From Salvelinus alpinus (lineage: Eukaryota > Chordata > Actinopteri > Salmoniformes > Salmonidae): DNA of 64,000 bases. This document shows positions 10,713-21,995 of this stretch, piece after piece. The translations under genes and the position numbers were made by a program. The DNA is taken from contig NC_092091.1 in assembly GCF_045679555.1 (NCBI RefSeq), positions 70,260,517 to 70,324,516 of the forward strand. Direction: 5' to 3'. Each line of letters opens with the position of its first letter. Position 1 is the stretch's first letter. Under the pieces are notes generated by a model. That model was not told where the DNA came from and made no database searches. It was given only the letters and a program-made list of their open reading frames with translations.

Positions 10713-12645
10713 TCAATCATATGACCTACTGAAGAGATAAGTCTTCAGTAAAGACTTGAAGGTTGAGACCGAGTCTGCGTCTCTCACATGGGTAGGCAGA
10801 CTATTCCATAAAAATGGAGATCTATAGGAGAAAGCCCTGCCTCCAGCTGTTTGCTTAGAAATTCTAGGGACAATTAGGAGGCCTGCGTCTTGTGACCGTA
10901 GCGCACGTGTAGGTATGTACGGCAGGACCAACTCGGAAAGATAGGTAGGAGCAAGCCCATGTAACGCTTTATAGGTTAACAGTAAAACCTTGAAATCAGC
11001 CCTTGCCTTAACAGGAAGCCAGTGTAGGGAAGCTAGCACTGGAGTAATATGATCAAATTTCTTGGTTCTAGTCAGGATTCTAGCAGCCGTATTTAGCACT
11101 ATCTGAAGTTTATTTAGTGCTTTATCCGGGTAGCCGGAAAGTAGAGCATTGCAGTAGTCTAACCTAGAAGTAACAAAAGCATGGATAAATTTTTTTGCAT
11201 CATTTTTGGACAGAAAATTTCTGCTTTTTGCAATGTTACGTAGATGGAAAAAAGCTGTCATTGAAACAGTCTTGATATGTTCGTCAAAAGAGAGATCAGG
11301 GTCCAGAGTAACGCCGAGGTCCTTCACAGTTTTATTTGAGACGACTTTACAACCATCAAGATTAATTGTCAGATTTAACAGAATATCTCTTTGTTTCTTG
11401 GGACCTAGAACAAGCATCTCTGTTTTGTCCGAGTTTAAAAGTAGAACGTTTTCAGCCATCCACTTCCTTACGTCTGAAACACAGGCTTCTAGCGAGGGGA
11501 ATTTTGGGGCTTCAACATGTTTCATTGAAATGTACAGCTGTGTATCATCCGCATAGCAGTAAAAGTTAACATTATGTTTCCGAATGACATCCCCAAGAGG
11601 TAAAATATATAGTGAAACAATAGTGTTCCCAAAACGGAACCTTGAGGAACACCGAAATTTACAGTTGATTTGTCAGAGGACAAACCATCCACAGAGACAA
11701 ACTGATTTCTTTCTGATAGATAAGATCTAAACCAGGCCAGAACGTGTCCGTGTAGACCAATTTGGGTTTCCAATCTCTCCAAAAGGATGTGGTGATCGAT
11801 GGTATCAAATGCAGCACTAAGGTCTAGGAGCACGCGGACAGATGCAGAGCCTCGGTCTGACGCCGTTAAAAGGTAATTTACCACCTTCACAAGTGCAGTC
11901 TCAGTGCTATGATGGGGTCTAAAACCAGACTGAGGCATTTCGTATACATTGTTTGTCTCCAGGAAGGCAGTGAGTTTCTGCGCAACAGCTTTTTCTAACA
12001 TTTTTGATAGGAATGGGAGATTCGATATAGGCCGATAGTTTTTTATATTTTCTGGGACAAGGTTTGGCTTTTTCAAGAGAGGCTTTATTACTGCCACTTT
12101 TAGTGAGTTTGGTACACATCTGGTGGATAGAGAGCTGTTTATTATGTTCAACATAGGAGGGCCAAGCACAGGATGCAGCTCTTTTAGTAGTTTAGTTGGA
12201 ATAGGGTCCAGTATGCAGCTTGAAGGTTTAGAGGCCATGATTATTTTCATCATTGTGTCAAGAGATATAGTACTAAAACACTTGAGTGTCTCCCTTGATC
12301 CTAGGTCCTGGCAGAGTTGTGCAGACTCAGGACAACTGAGTTTTGGAGGAATACGCAGATTTAAAGAGGAGTCCGTAATTTGTTAATGATCATGATCTTT
12401 TCCTCAAAGAAGTTCATGAATTTATTACTGCTGAAGTGAAAGCCATCCTCTCTTGGGAAATGCTGCTTTTTAGTTAGCTTTGCGACAGTATCAAAAATAC
12501 ATTTTGGATTGTTCTTATTTTCCTCAATTAAGTTGGAAAAATAGGATGATCGAGCAGCAGTGAGGGCTCTTTGATACTGCACGGTACTGTTTTTCCAAGA
12601 TAGTCGGAAGACTTCCAGTTTGGTGTGGCGCCATTTCCGTTCCAA
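10713..12645 (-). pseudogene. LINE ORF2, linker and reverse transcriptase part
   Basis: Three consecutive minus-strand frames cover a linker (12645-12361), the RT core (12253-11522) and the RT C-terminus (11525-10713). Core motifs visible include [41 protein letters not shown] and [10 protein letters not shown]. The catalytic motif YADD ([11 protein letters not shown]) is intact, but it lies in the frame of the C-terminal block. A frameshift near 11620 therefore separates it from the VPQGS region. An earlier shift or stop separates the linker from the core. The enzyme would copy element RNA at the nicked target, but this copy cannot make it. Confidence 0.8.
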
Positions 12646-12784
12646 TTTTCTGGAAGCTTGCTTCAGAGCTCGGGTATTTTCTGTATACCAGGTAGCTAGT
12701 TTCTTATGACAAAATGTTTTTTGTTTTTAGGGGTGCGACTACATCTAGGGTATTGCGAAAGGTTAAATTGAATTCCTCAGTTAG

Positions 12785-13661
12785 GTGGTTAAACAGATTT
12801 GTCCTCTGATGTCCTTGGGTAGGCAGAAGGAGTCTGGAAGGGCATCAAGGATCTTTGTGTTGTCTGAGAAATTATAGCACGACTTTTGATGATCCTTGGT
12901 TGGGGTCTGAGCAGATTATTTGTTGCGATTGCAAACGTAATAAAATGGTGGTCCGATAGTCCAGGATTATGAGGAAAAACATTAAGATCCACAACATTTA
13001 TTCCATGGGACAAAACTAGGCCCAGAGTATGACTGTGGCAGTGAGTAGGTCCGGAGACATGTTGTACAAAACCCACTGAGTCGATGATGGCTCCGAAAGC
13101 CTTTTGGAGTGGGTCTGTGGACTTTTCCATGTGAATATTAAAGTCACCAAAAATTTGAATATTATCTGCTATGACTACAAGGTCCGATAGGAATTCAGGG
13201 AACTCAGTGAGGAACGCTGTATATGGCCCAGGAGGCCTGTAAACAGTAGCTATTAAAAGTGATTGAGTAGGCTGCATAGATTTCATGACTAGAAGCTCAA
13301 AAGACGAAAACGTCATTTTTTGTTTTGTAAATTGAAATTTGCTGTCGTAAATGTTAGCAACACCTCCGCCTTTGCGGGATGCACGGGGGATATAGTCACT
13401 AGTGTAACCAGGAGGTGAGGCCTCATTTAACACAGTAAATTCATCAGGCTTAAGCCATGTTTCAGTCAGGCCAATCACATCAAGATTATGATCAGTGATT
13501 AGTGCATTGACTATAACTGCCTTGGAAGTGAGGGATCTAACATTAAGTAGCCCTATTTTGAGATGTGAGGTATCACAATCTCGTTCAATAATGGCAGGAA
13601 TGGAGGTCTTTATTCCAGCGAGATTGCTAAGGCGAACACCGCCATACTTAGTTTTGCCCAA
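12785..13661 (-). pseudogene. LINE ORF2, AP-type endonuclease part
   Basis: This 290-residue minus-strand frame carries the exonuclease/endonuclease/phosphatase fold motifs in order: LLNVRSL, IGLTETWL (metal-binding Glu), TVYRPPG, FGDFNIH (catalytic Asp) and GLSDHHFI (catalytic Asp-His). In an intact LINE this domain nicks the target DNA. The frame breaks before the linker at 12645, so it is no longer fused to the RT. Confidence 0.8.
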
Positions 13662-13829
13662 CCTAGGTCAAGGCACAGACACGGTCTCAATGAGGATAGC
13701 TGAGCTGACTACACTGACTGTGCTAGTGGCAGACTCCACTAAGCTAGCAGGCTGGCTAACAGCCTTGCTGCCTGGCCTGCACCCTATTTCATTGTGGAGA
13801 TAGGGGAGTTAGAGCCCTGTCTATGTTCG

Positions 13830-14777
13830 TAGATAAGATGAGAGCACCCCTCCAGCTAGGATGGAGTCCGTCACTCCTCAACAAGGCCAGGCTTGGTCCT
13901 GTTTGTGGGTGAGTCCCAGAAAGAGGGCCAATTATCTACAAATTCTATCTTTTGGGAGGGGCAGAAAACAGTTTTCAACCAGCGATTCAGTTGTGAGACT
14001 GCTGTAGAGCTCATCACTCCCCCTAACTGGGAGGGGGCCAGAGACAATTACTCGATGCCGACACATCATTCTAGCTGATTTACACGCTGAAGCTATGTTG
14101 CGCTTGGTGACCTCTGACTGTTTCATCCTAACATCGTTGGTGCCGACGTGGATAACAATATCCCTATACTCTCTACACTCGCCAGTTTTAGCTTTAGCCA
14201 GCACCATCTTCAGATTAGCCTTAACGTCGGTAGCCCTGCCCCCTGGTAAACAGTGTATGATCGCTGGATGATTCATTTTAAGTCTAATACTGCGGGTAAT
14301 GGAGTCGCCAATGACTAGGGTTTTCAATTTGTCAGAGCTAATGGTGGGAGGCTTCGGCGTCTCAGACCCCGTAACGGGAGGAGTAGAGACCAGAGAAGGC
14401 TCCGCCTCTGACTCCGACTCGCTACTTAATGGGGAGAACCGGTTGAAAGTTTCTGTCGGCTGAATGAGCGACACCGGTTGAGCATTCCTACAGCATTTCC
14501 CTCCAGAAGCCATGAGAAAGTTGTCCGGCTGCGGGAACTGTGCGAGGGGATTTATACTACTATCTGTACTTACTGGTGGCACAGACGCTGTTTCATCCTT
14601 TCCTACACTGAAATTACCCTTGCCTAACGATTGCGTCTGAAGCTGGGCTTGCAGCACAGCTATCCTCGCCGTAAGGTGATCGTTCTCCTGTATATTATGA
14701 GTACAGCGACTGCAATAAGTAGGCATCATGTTAATGTTACTACTTAGCTTCGGCTGGTGGAGGTCCTGAAGAACCAC
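13830..14777 (-). pseudogene. LINE ORF1 with SGNH esterase-like domain
   Basis: The minus-strand frame from 14777 begins with a Cys-containing, possibly coiled-coil segment (CSRCTHNIQENDHLTARIA), followed by a Ser/Pro-rich linker. It then has an SGNH/GDSL hydrolase core with VIGDSITRSI (block I Ser) and HVGTNDV (block III Gly-Asn). The frame breaks at about 13932. The expected block V motif DGLHPS can be read in another frame at about 13855-13872. An esterase ORF1 is known from CR1/L2-type LINEs. This copy is frameshifted. Confidence 0.7.
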
Positions 14778-16049
14778 GTCCAGATAAAGCGCCCCGGAGC
14801 GAAAAAGTTCAATGCAATAAAAAAAGTTGAGTGAGGGAAAAACTAAAAATATAAACGGTAATTAAAAAGTAAAATCCGTAAAGTTGTCAGGTAGCAAAGT
14901 AAAGTTAGCAACAAAACGCACAGCAGCACGTAAACAAGTCTGCAAGTAAGACATTAAGGTTAGTCAATCTGGAACATTTCAAGAACATTGAATGTTTCTT
15001 CCGGTGCAGTTGCAAAAACCATTAAGCGCTATGATGAAACTGGCTCTCATGAGGACCGCCACAGGAATGAAGAACCAGAGTTACCTCTGCTGCAGAGGAT
15101 ACGTTCATTAGAGTTACCAGTCTCAGAAACTGCAGCCCAAAGAAATGCTTCACAGAGTTCAAGTAACAGACACATCTCAAAATCAACTGTTCAGAGGAGA
15201 CTGTGTGAATCAGGCCTTCATGGTTGAATTGCTGCAAAGAAACCACTAATATAGGACACCAATAAGAAGACTTGCTTGGGCCAAGAAACACAAGCAATGG
15301 ATATTAGACCATTGGAAATCTGTCCTTTGGTCCGATGAGTCCAAATTTGAGATTTTTGGTTTCAACCGCCATTTCTTTGTGAGACGCAGAGTAGATGAAC
15401 GGATGCATTTGTTCCCACCGTGAAGCATGTAGCAGGAGGTTTGATGATGTGGGGGTGCTTTGCTGGTGACACTGTCTGTGTTTTATTTAGAATTCAAGGC
15501 ACACTTAACCAGCATGGCTACAACAGCATTCTGCAGCGATACACCAACCCATCTGTTTTGTGTTTTGTGGGACTATAATTTGTTTTTCAACAGTACAATG
15601 ACCCAACACACCTCCAGGCTGTGTAAGGGCTATTTGACCAAGAAAGATAATGATGGAGTGCTGCATCAGATGACCTGGCCTCCACAATCACCTACCTCAA
15701 CAGAATTGAGAAGGTTTGGGATGAGTTGGACCGCAGAGTGAATGAAAAGCAGCCAGCAAGTGCTCAGCATATGTGGGAACTCCTTCAAGACTGTTGGAAA
15801 AGCATTCCAGGTGAAGCTGGTTGAGAGAATGTCAAGAGTGTGCAAAGCTCTCATAAAGGCAGAAGGTGGCTACTTTGAAGAATCTCAAATATATTTTGAT
15901 TTGTTTAGCACCTTTTTTTGGTTTCTGCATGATTCCGTATGTGTTTTCATAGTTTTTATGTCTACACTATTATTCTACAACGTAGAAAATATTACAATTA
16001 AGAGGAACCCTTGAATGAGTACATGTGCCCAAACTTTTGACTGGTACTG

Positions 16050-16288
16050 TAGATATGAAGAGAAAGCTGAATTCTATCTATCCATTGATGTAAATAAATC
16101 CTAATTCCCAGTTTGCCCACTAGATAGCGGTAAAGATCACATGACGTCTCCTGGAAAGTTGAAACTAGTTGCATCTGGTTTGGGTAGTGAGTCACTATGC
16201 CAAAATTGCTGAACAGATTTTCAAGCTTGACAAGTTAAAATGACCTTAGCAATCAGGGCTAATATCCCCCGTACCTTTGGTGACTTGA
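16050..16288. other. Short intergenic stretch
   Basis: No gene or recognisable element lies between the right end of the Tc1-like element and the duplicated block that starts at 16289. Confidence 0.35.
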
Positions 16289-16428
16289 CCTACATTGCAT
16301 ACTCTATGAGAATGTCCATAGTGCATGATTTATGGCCTTAATGGGGGGGGGGGGGGTCTTATGACATTTCCAGCAGCAAGATTTGAGTTTGATTTCTGAA
16401 AAGACATCGCTTATAGCTTTCAAATGAT
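16289..16428 (+). repeat. 140-bp repeat A, left copy
   Basis: It begins CCTACATTGCATACTC and ends CAAATGAT. It recurs at 17050-17190 with about five differences and one extra G in a poly-G run. The two copies directly flank the 624-bp repeat at 16429-17052. Confidence 0.85.
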
Positions 16429-17052
16429 AAAAACACTTGCAGAACCTTCAAGAAGTTAAAAGTTAACTTGTGAAATTACGTAACAGTTTAGCTGAACAGC
16501 ACTATACTGTAGTGTAAGAATCCACATCAGACATTCATACCCGTAGTGGTATGCAGGGATTTAAACACCTTTAAGGAGCTCACGGTATCACTACTGAATG
16601 CTAATAGACTTAATTAATTAATTATGATGTTGTTATAATCATAGCCTCGGGAAGTAGGGGTGCCGAGGGTGCTGCAGCACCACCTGAAAAATCAGAATAA
16701 AAATCACATATATTTATTATTAATTATTATTATATAACAAAAATCACAAAGTAGTGCACTGGGCCTTTAAAAGTCCTGTGTTAGCGGACCAATATAGCCG
16801 TCTGCAGCACGGGCAAACCAAAACAATCCCCCCCATGGAAGAAGAAAATCGCAGTACCCCCACCCCCAAACTACCCATTTCACCCATTTTATCATATTTG
16901 TGTGACTGGGTGGGTGTGGTTTGGTTGGGCCAAGGTTGGTATGTGTTTTGTGAAGGGAGAAGGGGTTGTATGCGCCACAGGTGGTTTGGTCTACTGTGGT
17001 TTGTATTTATGAAGTGCACATTTCTATTTTTTCTGTCAGTATTATTTTTCCT
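16429..17052 (+). repeat. 624-bp direct repeat X, copy 1
   Basis: By eye this block is identical base for base to 19877-20500, 3.45 kb away, with no indels. It has no terminal inverted repeats and no convincing coding sequence. Open stretches on both strands (for example 16754-17161) are low in complexity and show no family motif. It contains homopolymer runs and an AT-rich tract. Its edges are sharp: flanking sequence differs immediately outside both copies. Confidence 0.9.
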
Positions 17053-17190
17053 ACATTGCATACTCTATGAGAATGTCCATAGTGCATTATTTATGGCCTT
17101 AATGGGGGGGGGGGGGGGTCTTCTGACCTTTCCAACAGCAAGATTTGAGTTTGATTTCTGAAAAGACATCGCTTATAGCTTTCAAATGAT
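17050..17190 (+). repeat. 140-bp repeat A, right copy
   Basis: Second copy of the block at 16289-16428. It overlaps the end of repeat X by three bases, because both share the junction CCT. Confidence 0.85.
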
Positions 17191-18082
17191 ATCTCACTAT
17201 CAATTTTCTAATTATTATAATTTTTTTGTGGGGGGGGGGGGTACTCCACAAACTCAACGGGCTCTGTACAGGGCCCAAAACAACTGCTCAGAGTTGACCT
17301 GGTTAACATGACCTTTATGAATTATGAAGCCTTTAAGTGCTATATGTGCTTGTTTTTTATTAACTAAATGCTTCATTATTCACACAGTGATGATAGCTGA
17401 AGATGATCACATAGAACAAAACGTATAAGATCTCCAAAGCCTGTGTTTACCACAGGACTTTTCTTTCTGAATTTATCCAAAACCCTATAAAACAAAAAAC
17501 ATTCATTTCCCCATAGGCTTTGGCCAACGAGCCATGGCATACAAAATAAGTATCTCATAAGAAGAGGTCTATGCCAATGCTAGCAAGCCTGCCTAGCTGT
17601 GCCTATCTCCATCATGTGTGGATAAGATGATGACTCCAGTAATAACTAAAAGTACAACAATATCCAGTATTGTTTTACCACAAGGAAAATTGCTATTTTC
17701 AGGCGCCAGCTAGCATGAGTTAACTGGCTATCTAGCTAGCATGAGCTAACTGCCTATACTTGAGTAGCCATCACAGTCAGAAAAGGTGAGGAACTCATGG
17801 AAATTTAATCGGAAATAGTTGCCTATTTCTAACTATTTTAGAATAGTGGTCATGATATTTTGTGTAGGTCAGTTAGAATTTCTAATCTATCTTTTTTCCC
17901 CTCCACTTCTGTCCAAGTAGACTTCCTTAACTTGATTTGAACGCACAAAAAAATATCCTCACTCTTCTCATTAACGGCAAATGATTGCATCTTATAATTC
18001 TATTTACCTGTTTTGTTTGTTATGAATAAGCGTTTGTCATCATATCCCGACTAGAAACTGTGCGTACGCATGGTCTAAAGCA
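17191..18082. other. Intergenic DNA, no gene
   Basis: It contains a T-run plus G-run at about 17221-17240 and a short repeated phrase with GCTAGCATGAG(C/T)TAACT at about 17711 and 17738. I see no coding signal. Confidence 0.35.
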
Positions 18083-18565
18083 GTGGTTCCCAAACTTTTT
18101 ATAGTCCCCTTCAAACATTCAACCTCCAGCTGCGTACCCACTCTAGCACCAGGGTCAGCGCACTTCAAATGTTGTTTTTTGCCATCATTGTAAGCCTGCC
18201 ACACACACACTATACCATACACTTATTAAATTAAGAATGAGTTTGAGTTGTCACAAACCGGCTCGTGGGAAGTGACAAAGAGCAATTATAGGACCAGGGC
18301 ACAAATAATAATATAATAATAATCATTCATTTTGCTCTTTATTTAACCGTCTTACATATAAAACCTTATTTGTTCATCGAAAATTGTGAATAACTCACCA
18401 CAGGTTAATGAGAAGGGTGTGCTTGAAAGGATGCACATAACTCTGCAATGTTGGGTTGTATTGGAGAGAGTCTCAGTCTTAAATAATTTTCCACACACAG
18501 TGTACAGTGTATACACAGCCTGTACTTAGTTTTCATGCTATGAGGGCCGAGAATCCACTCTCACA
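18083..18565 (+). mobile_element. hAT-like transposon terminal fragment
   Basis: It starts with CAGTGGTTCCCAAACTTTTT, a terminus I recognise from hAT-type elements in vertebrates. It continues as AT-rich non-coding DNA resembling a known salmonid repeat. No transposase is present and no right terminus was found, so it is a partial or non-autonomous copy. Confidence 0.5.
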
Positions 18566-18567
18566 TA

Positions 18568-18780
18568 CAGTGGGGAGAACAAGTATTTGATATACTGCCG
18601 ATTTTGCAGGTTTTCCTACTTACAAAGCATGTAGAGGTCTGTAATTCTTTATCATAGGTACACTTCAACTGTGAGAGACGGAATCTAAAACAAAAATCCA
18701 GAAAATCACATTGTATGATTTTTAAGTAATTCATTTGCATTTTATTGCATGACATAAGTATTTGATCACCTACCAACCAG
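18568..18780 (+). mobile_element. Tc1-like transposon, 5' end fragment
   Basis: It starts ACAGTGGGGAGAACAAGTAT, a typical fish Tc1/mariner terminal repeat, and runs about 210 bases. It ends where sequence with an inner repeat of the terminus (AAGTATTTGATCACC) occurs near 18762. No transposase follows. Confidence 0.6.
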
Positions 18781-19876
18781 GGTGTACCAGGGTGTTAGTA
18801 GGTGACGCAAGAACCCAGATTAAATAAAATACATTTAATGAAACAAAACCCGAAGATGTTAACATCATTCAGCTACTGTAGCTGCCTACCTGACACCAAC
18901 AGGCAGCACCAGTTGCGCAACAATTAAAAATAGACACCAAAAGTAAAGTTCCTGGCGATCATAGCAATCTGACTCCCCCCTTCTGTCTGAACTTGGAATA
19001 TTCCTGTTCTTTGGCCACTGACCCTCAACCTGGTTGTTCTGTTCTGCGTTGTGAACTATTCTAATAATTTGAAGTTTGTTGGAATAACCATTTTAACTCT
19101 ACTACACACTGTAAACTGTGATGCACTGTGTCCATGATTGCACTTACCCAGAAGGTATTTTTAAATCAGTGATCTTGTATTGTCTTGTAGTATTCATTAT
19201 GCATGACTAAACAGAGGTGGAGAAATTATTGATTTAAAGATTTCTTTAGCATCTCTTTCAATCATTTTCCATATTGTGGACATCAAGCATATTTTACACC
19301 CAATTGCTCACAGACATTTTAAGTGATATCTGCAATGAATCTGATTGGAGCAAGCAAGCTACCATGGCCTTGGTGTATTAGCTAGCCCTTGACAGGCCTA
19401 GTCCACTATAGATCCCTGTATGTTATAATAGACAGACAGTGTGAACACATGGCCTGGAGATGTATTGCCCTGTAAATTTGAACCGACCGCATTCGGAGCC
19501 TGAGATTCATCACCGTGTCAGAGCCCCAAATCATATCCAGTTGCATTGTTTTAGGCCCATAACAGTGAAACTGCAGTCTGTGGGACATTTCCCTCCACTC
19601 AGTCATGTTCTAATACTGCAGCAGTGTTAAACAGACTTTTATCAGGATGAGGGATTGGAAACAGTTTCTGTCTCCCTATCCCCACACTGTAAAAAATAAA
19701 ATAAATAATGTTATGATTTGACATACAATTGTAAGGCAACCAGCTGCAATACGATTTAGTTTTTTCAACAACATTTTTTTTTAAAACTCAGAATCCTATT
19801 GCTGCTGGTTGCCATAAAATTGCACGTTGAATCAACATTATTTATTTAAAAAATTACAGTGCACATGATACATGTA
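18781..19876. other. Intergenic DNA, no gene
   Basis: AT-rich sequence with short near-repeats (a GGTGT(A)CCAGGGTGTTAG phrase near 18781) and an imperfect palindromic stretch around 19690-19860. I recognise no gene or named repeat. Confidence 0.35.
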
Positions 19877-20500
19877 AAAAACACTTGCAGAACCTTCAAG
19901 AAGTTAAAAGTTAACTTGTGAAATTACGTAACAGTTTAGCTGAACAGCACTATACTGTAGTGTAAGAATCCACATCAGACATTCATACCCGTAGTGGTAT
20001 GCAGGGATTTAAACACCTTTAAGGAGCTCACGGTATCACTACTGAATGCTAATAGACTTAATTAATTAATTATGATGTTGTTATAATCATAGCCTCGGGA
20101 AGTAGGGGTGCCGAGGGTGCTGCAGCACCACCTGAAAAATCAGAATAAAAATCACATATATTTATTATTAATTATTATTATATAACAAAAATCACAAAGT
20201 AGTGCACTGGGCCTTTAAAAGTCCTGTGTTAGCGGACCAATATAGCCGTCTGCAGCACGGGCAAACCAAAACAATCCCCCCCATGGAAGAAGAAAATCGC
20301 AGTACCCCCACCCCCAAACTACCCATTTCACCCATTTTATCATATTTGTGTGACTGGGTGGGTGTGGTTTGGTTGGGCCAAGGTTGGTATGTGTTTTGTG
20401 AAGGGAGAAGGGGTTGTATGCGCCACAGGTGGTTTGGTCTACTGTGGTTTGTATTTATGAAGTGCACATTTCTATTTTTTCTGTCAGTATTATTTTTCCT
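19877..20500 (+). repeat. 624-bp direct repeat X, copy 2
   Basis: Copy of 16429-17052, with no difference visible by eye. Here repeat A is absent on both sides. The right edge is followed within about 70 bases by the 32-bp minisatellite. Confidence 0.9.
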
Positions 20501-20564
20501 TCATTGAAATCCTCCTGGGTGTCTATTTGATAAAGGACCGATAAAGTATAGCGCAATATTATCT

Positions 20565-21445
20565 GGAGGTATCAGGCCTCAGGTTGGTTGTCTTCTGGAG
20601 GTGTCAGAATCCAGGTTGGTTGTCTTCTGGAGGTATCAGGCCTCAGGTTGGTTGTCTTCTGAATGTATCAGGCCTCAGGTTGGTTGTCTTCTGGAGGTGT
20701 CAAAACCCAGGTTGGTTGTCTTCTGGAGGTATCAAGGCCTCAGGTTGGTTGTCTTCTGGAGGTATCAAGGCCTCAGGTTGGTTGTCTTCTGGAGGTATCA
20801 GGCCTCAGGTTGGTTGTTTTCTGGAGGTATCAGGCCTCAGGTTGGTTGTCTTCTGGTGGTGTCAAAACCCAGGTTGGTTGTCTTCTGGAGGTATCAAGGC
20901 CTCAGGTTGGTTGTCTTCTGGAGGTATCAGGCCTCAGGTTGGTTGTCTTCTGGAGGTGTCAAAACCCAGGTTGGTTGTCTTCTGGAGGTATCAAGGCCTC
21001 AGGTTGGTTGTCTTCTGGAGGTGTCCGATCCCAGGTTGGTTGTCTTCTGGAGGTATCAGGCCTCAGGTTGGTTGTCTTCTGGAGGTATCAGGCCTCAGGT
21101 TGATTGTCTTCTGGAGGTATCAGGCCTCAGTTGATTATCTTCTGGAGGTATCAGGCCTCAGGTTGGTTGTCTTCTGGAAGTATCAGGCCTCAGGTTGTCT
21201 TCTGGAGGTATCAGGCCTCAGGTTGGATGTCTTCTGAATGTATCAGGCCTCAGGTTGGTTGTCTTCTGGAGGTATCAGGCCGCAGGTTGGTTGTCTTCTG
21301 GAGGTATCAGGCCTCAGGTTGATTGTCTTCTGGAGGTATCAGGCCTCAGGTTGGTTGTCTTCTGGAAGTATCAGGCCTCATGTTGTCTTCTGGAGGTAAC
21401 AGGCCTCAGGTTGTCTTCTGGAGGTACACTATCAGGCCTCAGGGC
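20565..21445 (+). repeat. 32-bp minisatellite, about 26-27 units
   Basis: Tandem units of about 32 bases contain CTGGAGGTATCAGGCCTCAG followed by GTTGGTTGTCTT. Three main variants interleave: the standard GTATCAGGCCTC, a 33-bp GTATCAAGGCCTC form, and a GTGTCAAAACCC form. A few shortened units lie at the 3' end. Because 32 is not a multiple of three and the unit lacks stops, long open frames exist in all three plus frames. These are a by-product of the repeat, not genes. Confidence 0.92.
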
Positions 21446-21995
21446 AAAGTGATATGGAATACCTGACAGAATGACAAAGTGAGGAAAGATCAGAGGCTTG
21501 TCACTAACACCACATTAAACACACATGAAACTCCAAAATATGTTTTCACAGTAACGTGTAGGCTCCTCCTGTTTTCTATTGAAGCCAGTTGCTCCGTTTC
21601 AAGCCACAGCCAATCACAGCCAATGTCAGTGACAGGTGAGCAACATGTGAGCTTGTTTGATCTACAGTGTATTGACATATGTCTTTGGGGGGTTATAGCA
21701 ACCAGATGATTGATAGTTGTCGTTGTAGTGTGTGGCATCGCTATGGTCCCCACCCACAGTCTGTCGTCAGCCCGCCAGGCTCTCCCTCTTCGTCTTTCCA
21801 TCTAGAAGTTTCCAGGTCTCCATGTCGCTCAAGCAAATACACACCCTCTCCAACCTCAAACACACACCCATACACATACATGTACATGTAACTACTCATA
21901 CACGCATGCACGTGCGCACACGCGCACACGCGCACACACACACACACAAACACTCCCTTGACACAGTCCCATCCAAAAACAGTAGGCCTACCCTA
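21446..21995. other. Intergenic DNA with a CA/CG microsatellite
   Basis: Non-coding. A (CA)n tract with interspersed CG steps lies at about 21840-21955. No gene. Confidence 0.5.

Larger units (their letters stand above)
9808..14955 (-). mobile_element. L2/CR1-like LINE, nearly full length, disrupted
   Basis: On the minus strand the order is ORF1 with an esterase domain (about 14777-13830), ORF2 with an endonuclease (about 13661-12785) and a reverse transcriptase (about 12645-10713), then about 0.9 kb of 3' UTR down to 9808. It interrupts the Tc1-like element at 9371-16049. This domain order is characteristic of CR1/L2-type LINEs. Frameshifts are present in both ORFs. The 5' boundary near 14955 is inferred from where the host Tc1 sequence resumes. 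Confidence 0.75.
9371..16049 (+). mobile_element. Tc1-like transposon split by a LINE
   Basis: The left part (9371-9807) carries a Tc1 terminal repeat starting ACAGAACCAGTCAACAG and a long inverted-repeat arm of about 200 bases. The right part (about 14956-16049) carries the transposase remnant and the matching right arm, ending in TTTGACTGGTACTGT. A full-length relative at 58260-59742 shows how the two parts join, so about 5.1 kb of foreign DNA sits between them. In the remnant the first catalytic motif reads SDES (about 15336), but the second reads QYND instead of QDND, and there are several stops, so the transposase is inactive. Confidence 0.8.

Noticed and set aside
16744..17161. Overlapping open frames on both strands within the 624-bp repeat
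   Set aside because: Identity between the copies is at the DNA level, including non-coding parts. The predicted peptides are low in complexity and match no family I know.
20584..21452. Long open frames of up to 217 codons in the minisatellite
   Set aside because: The repeat unit has no stop codon and a length not divisible by three, so all three frames stay open. The repeated peptide has no family resemblance.
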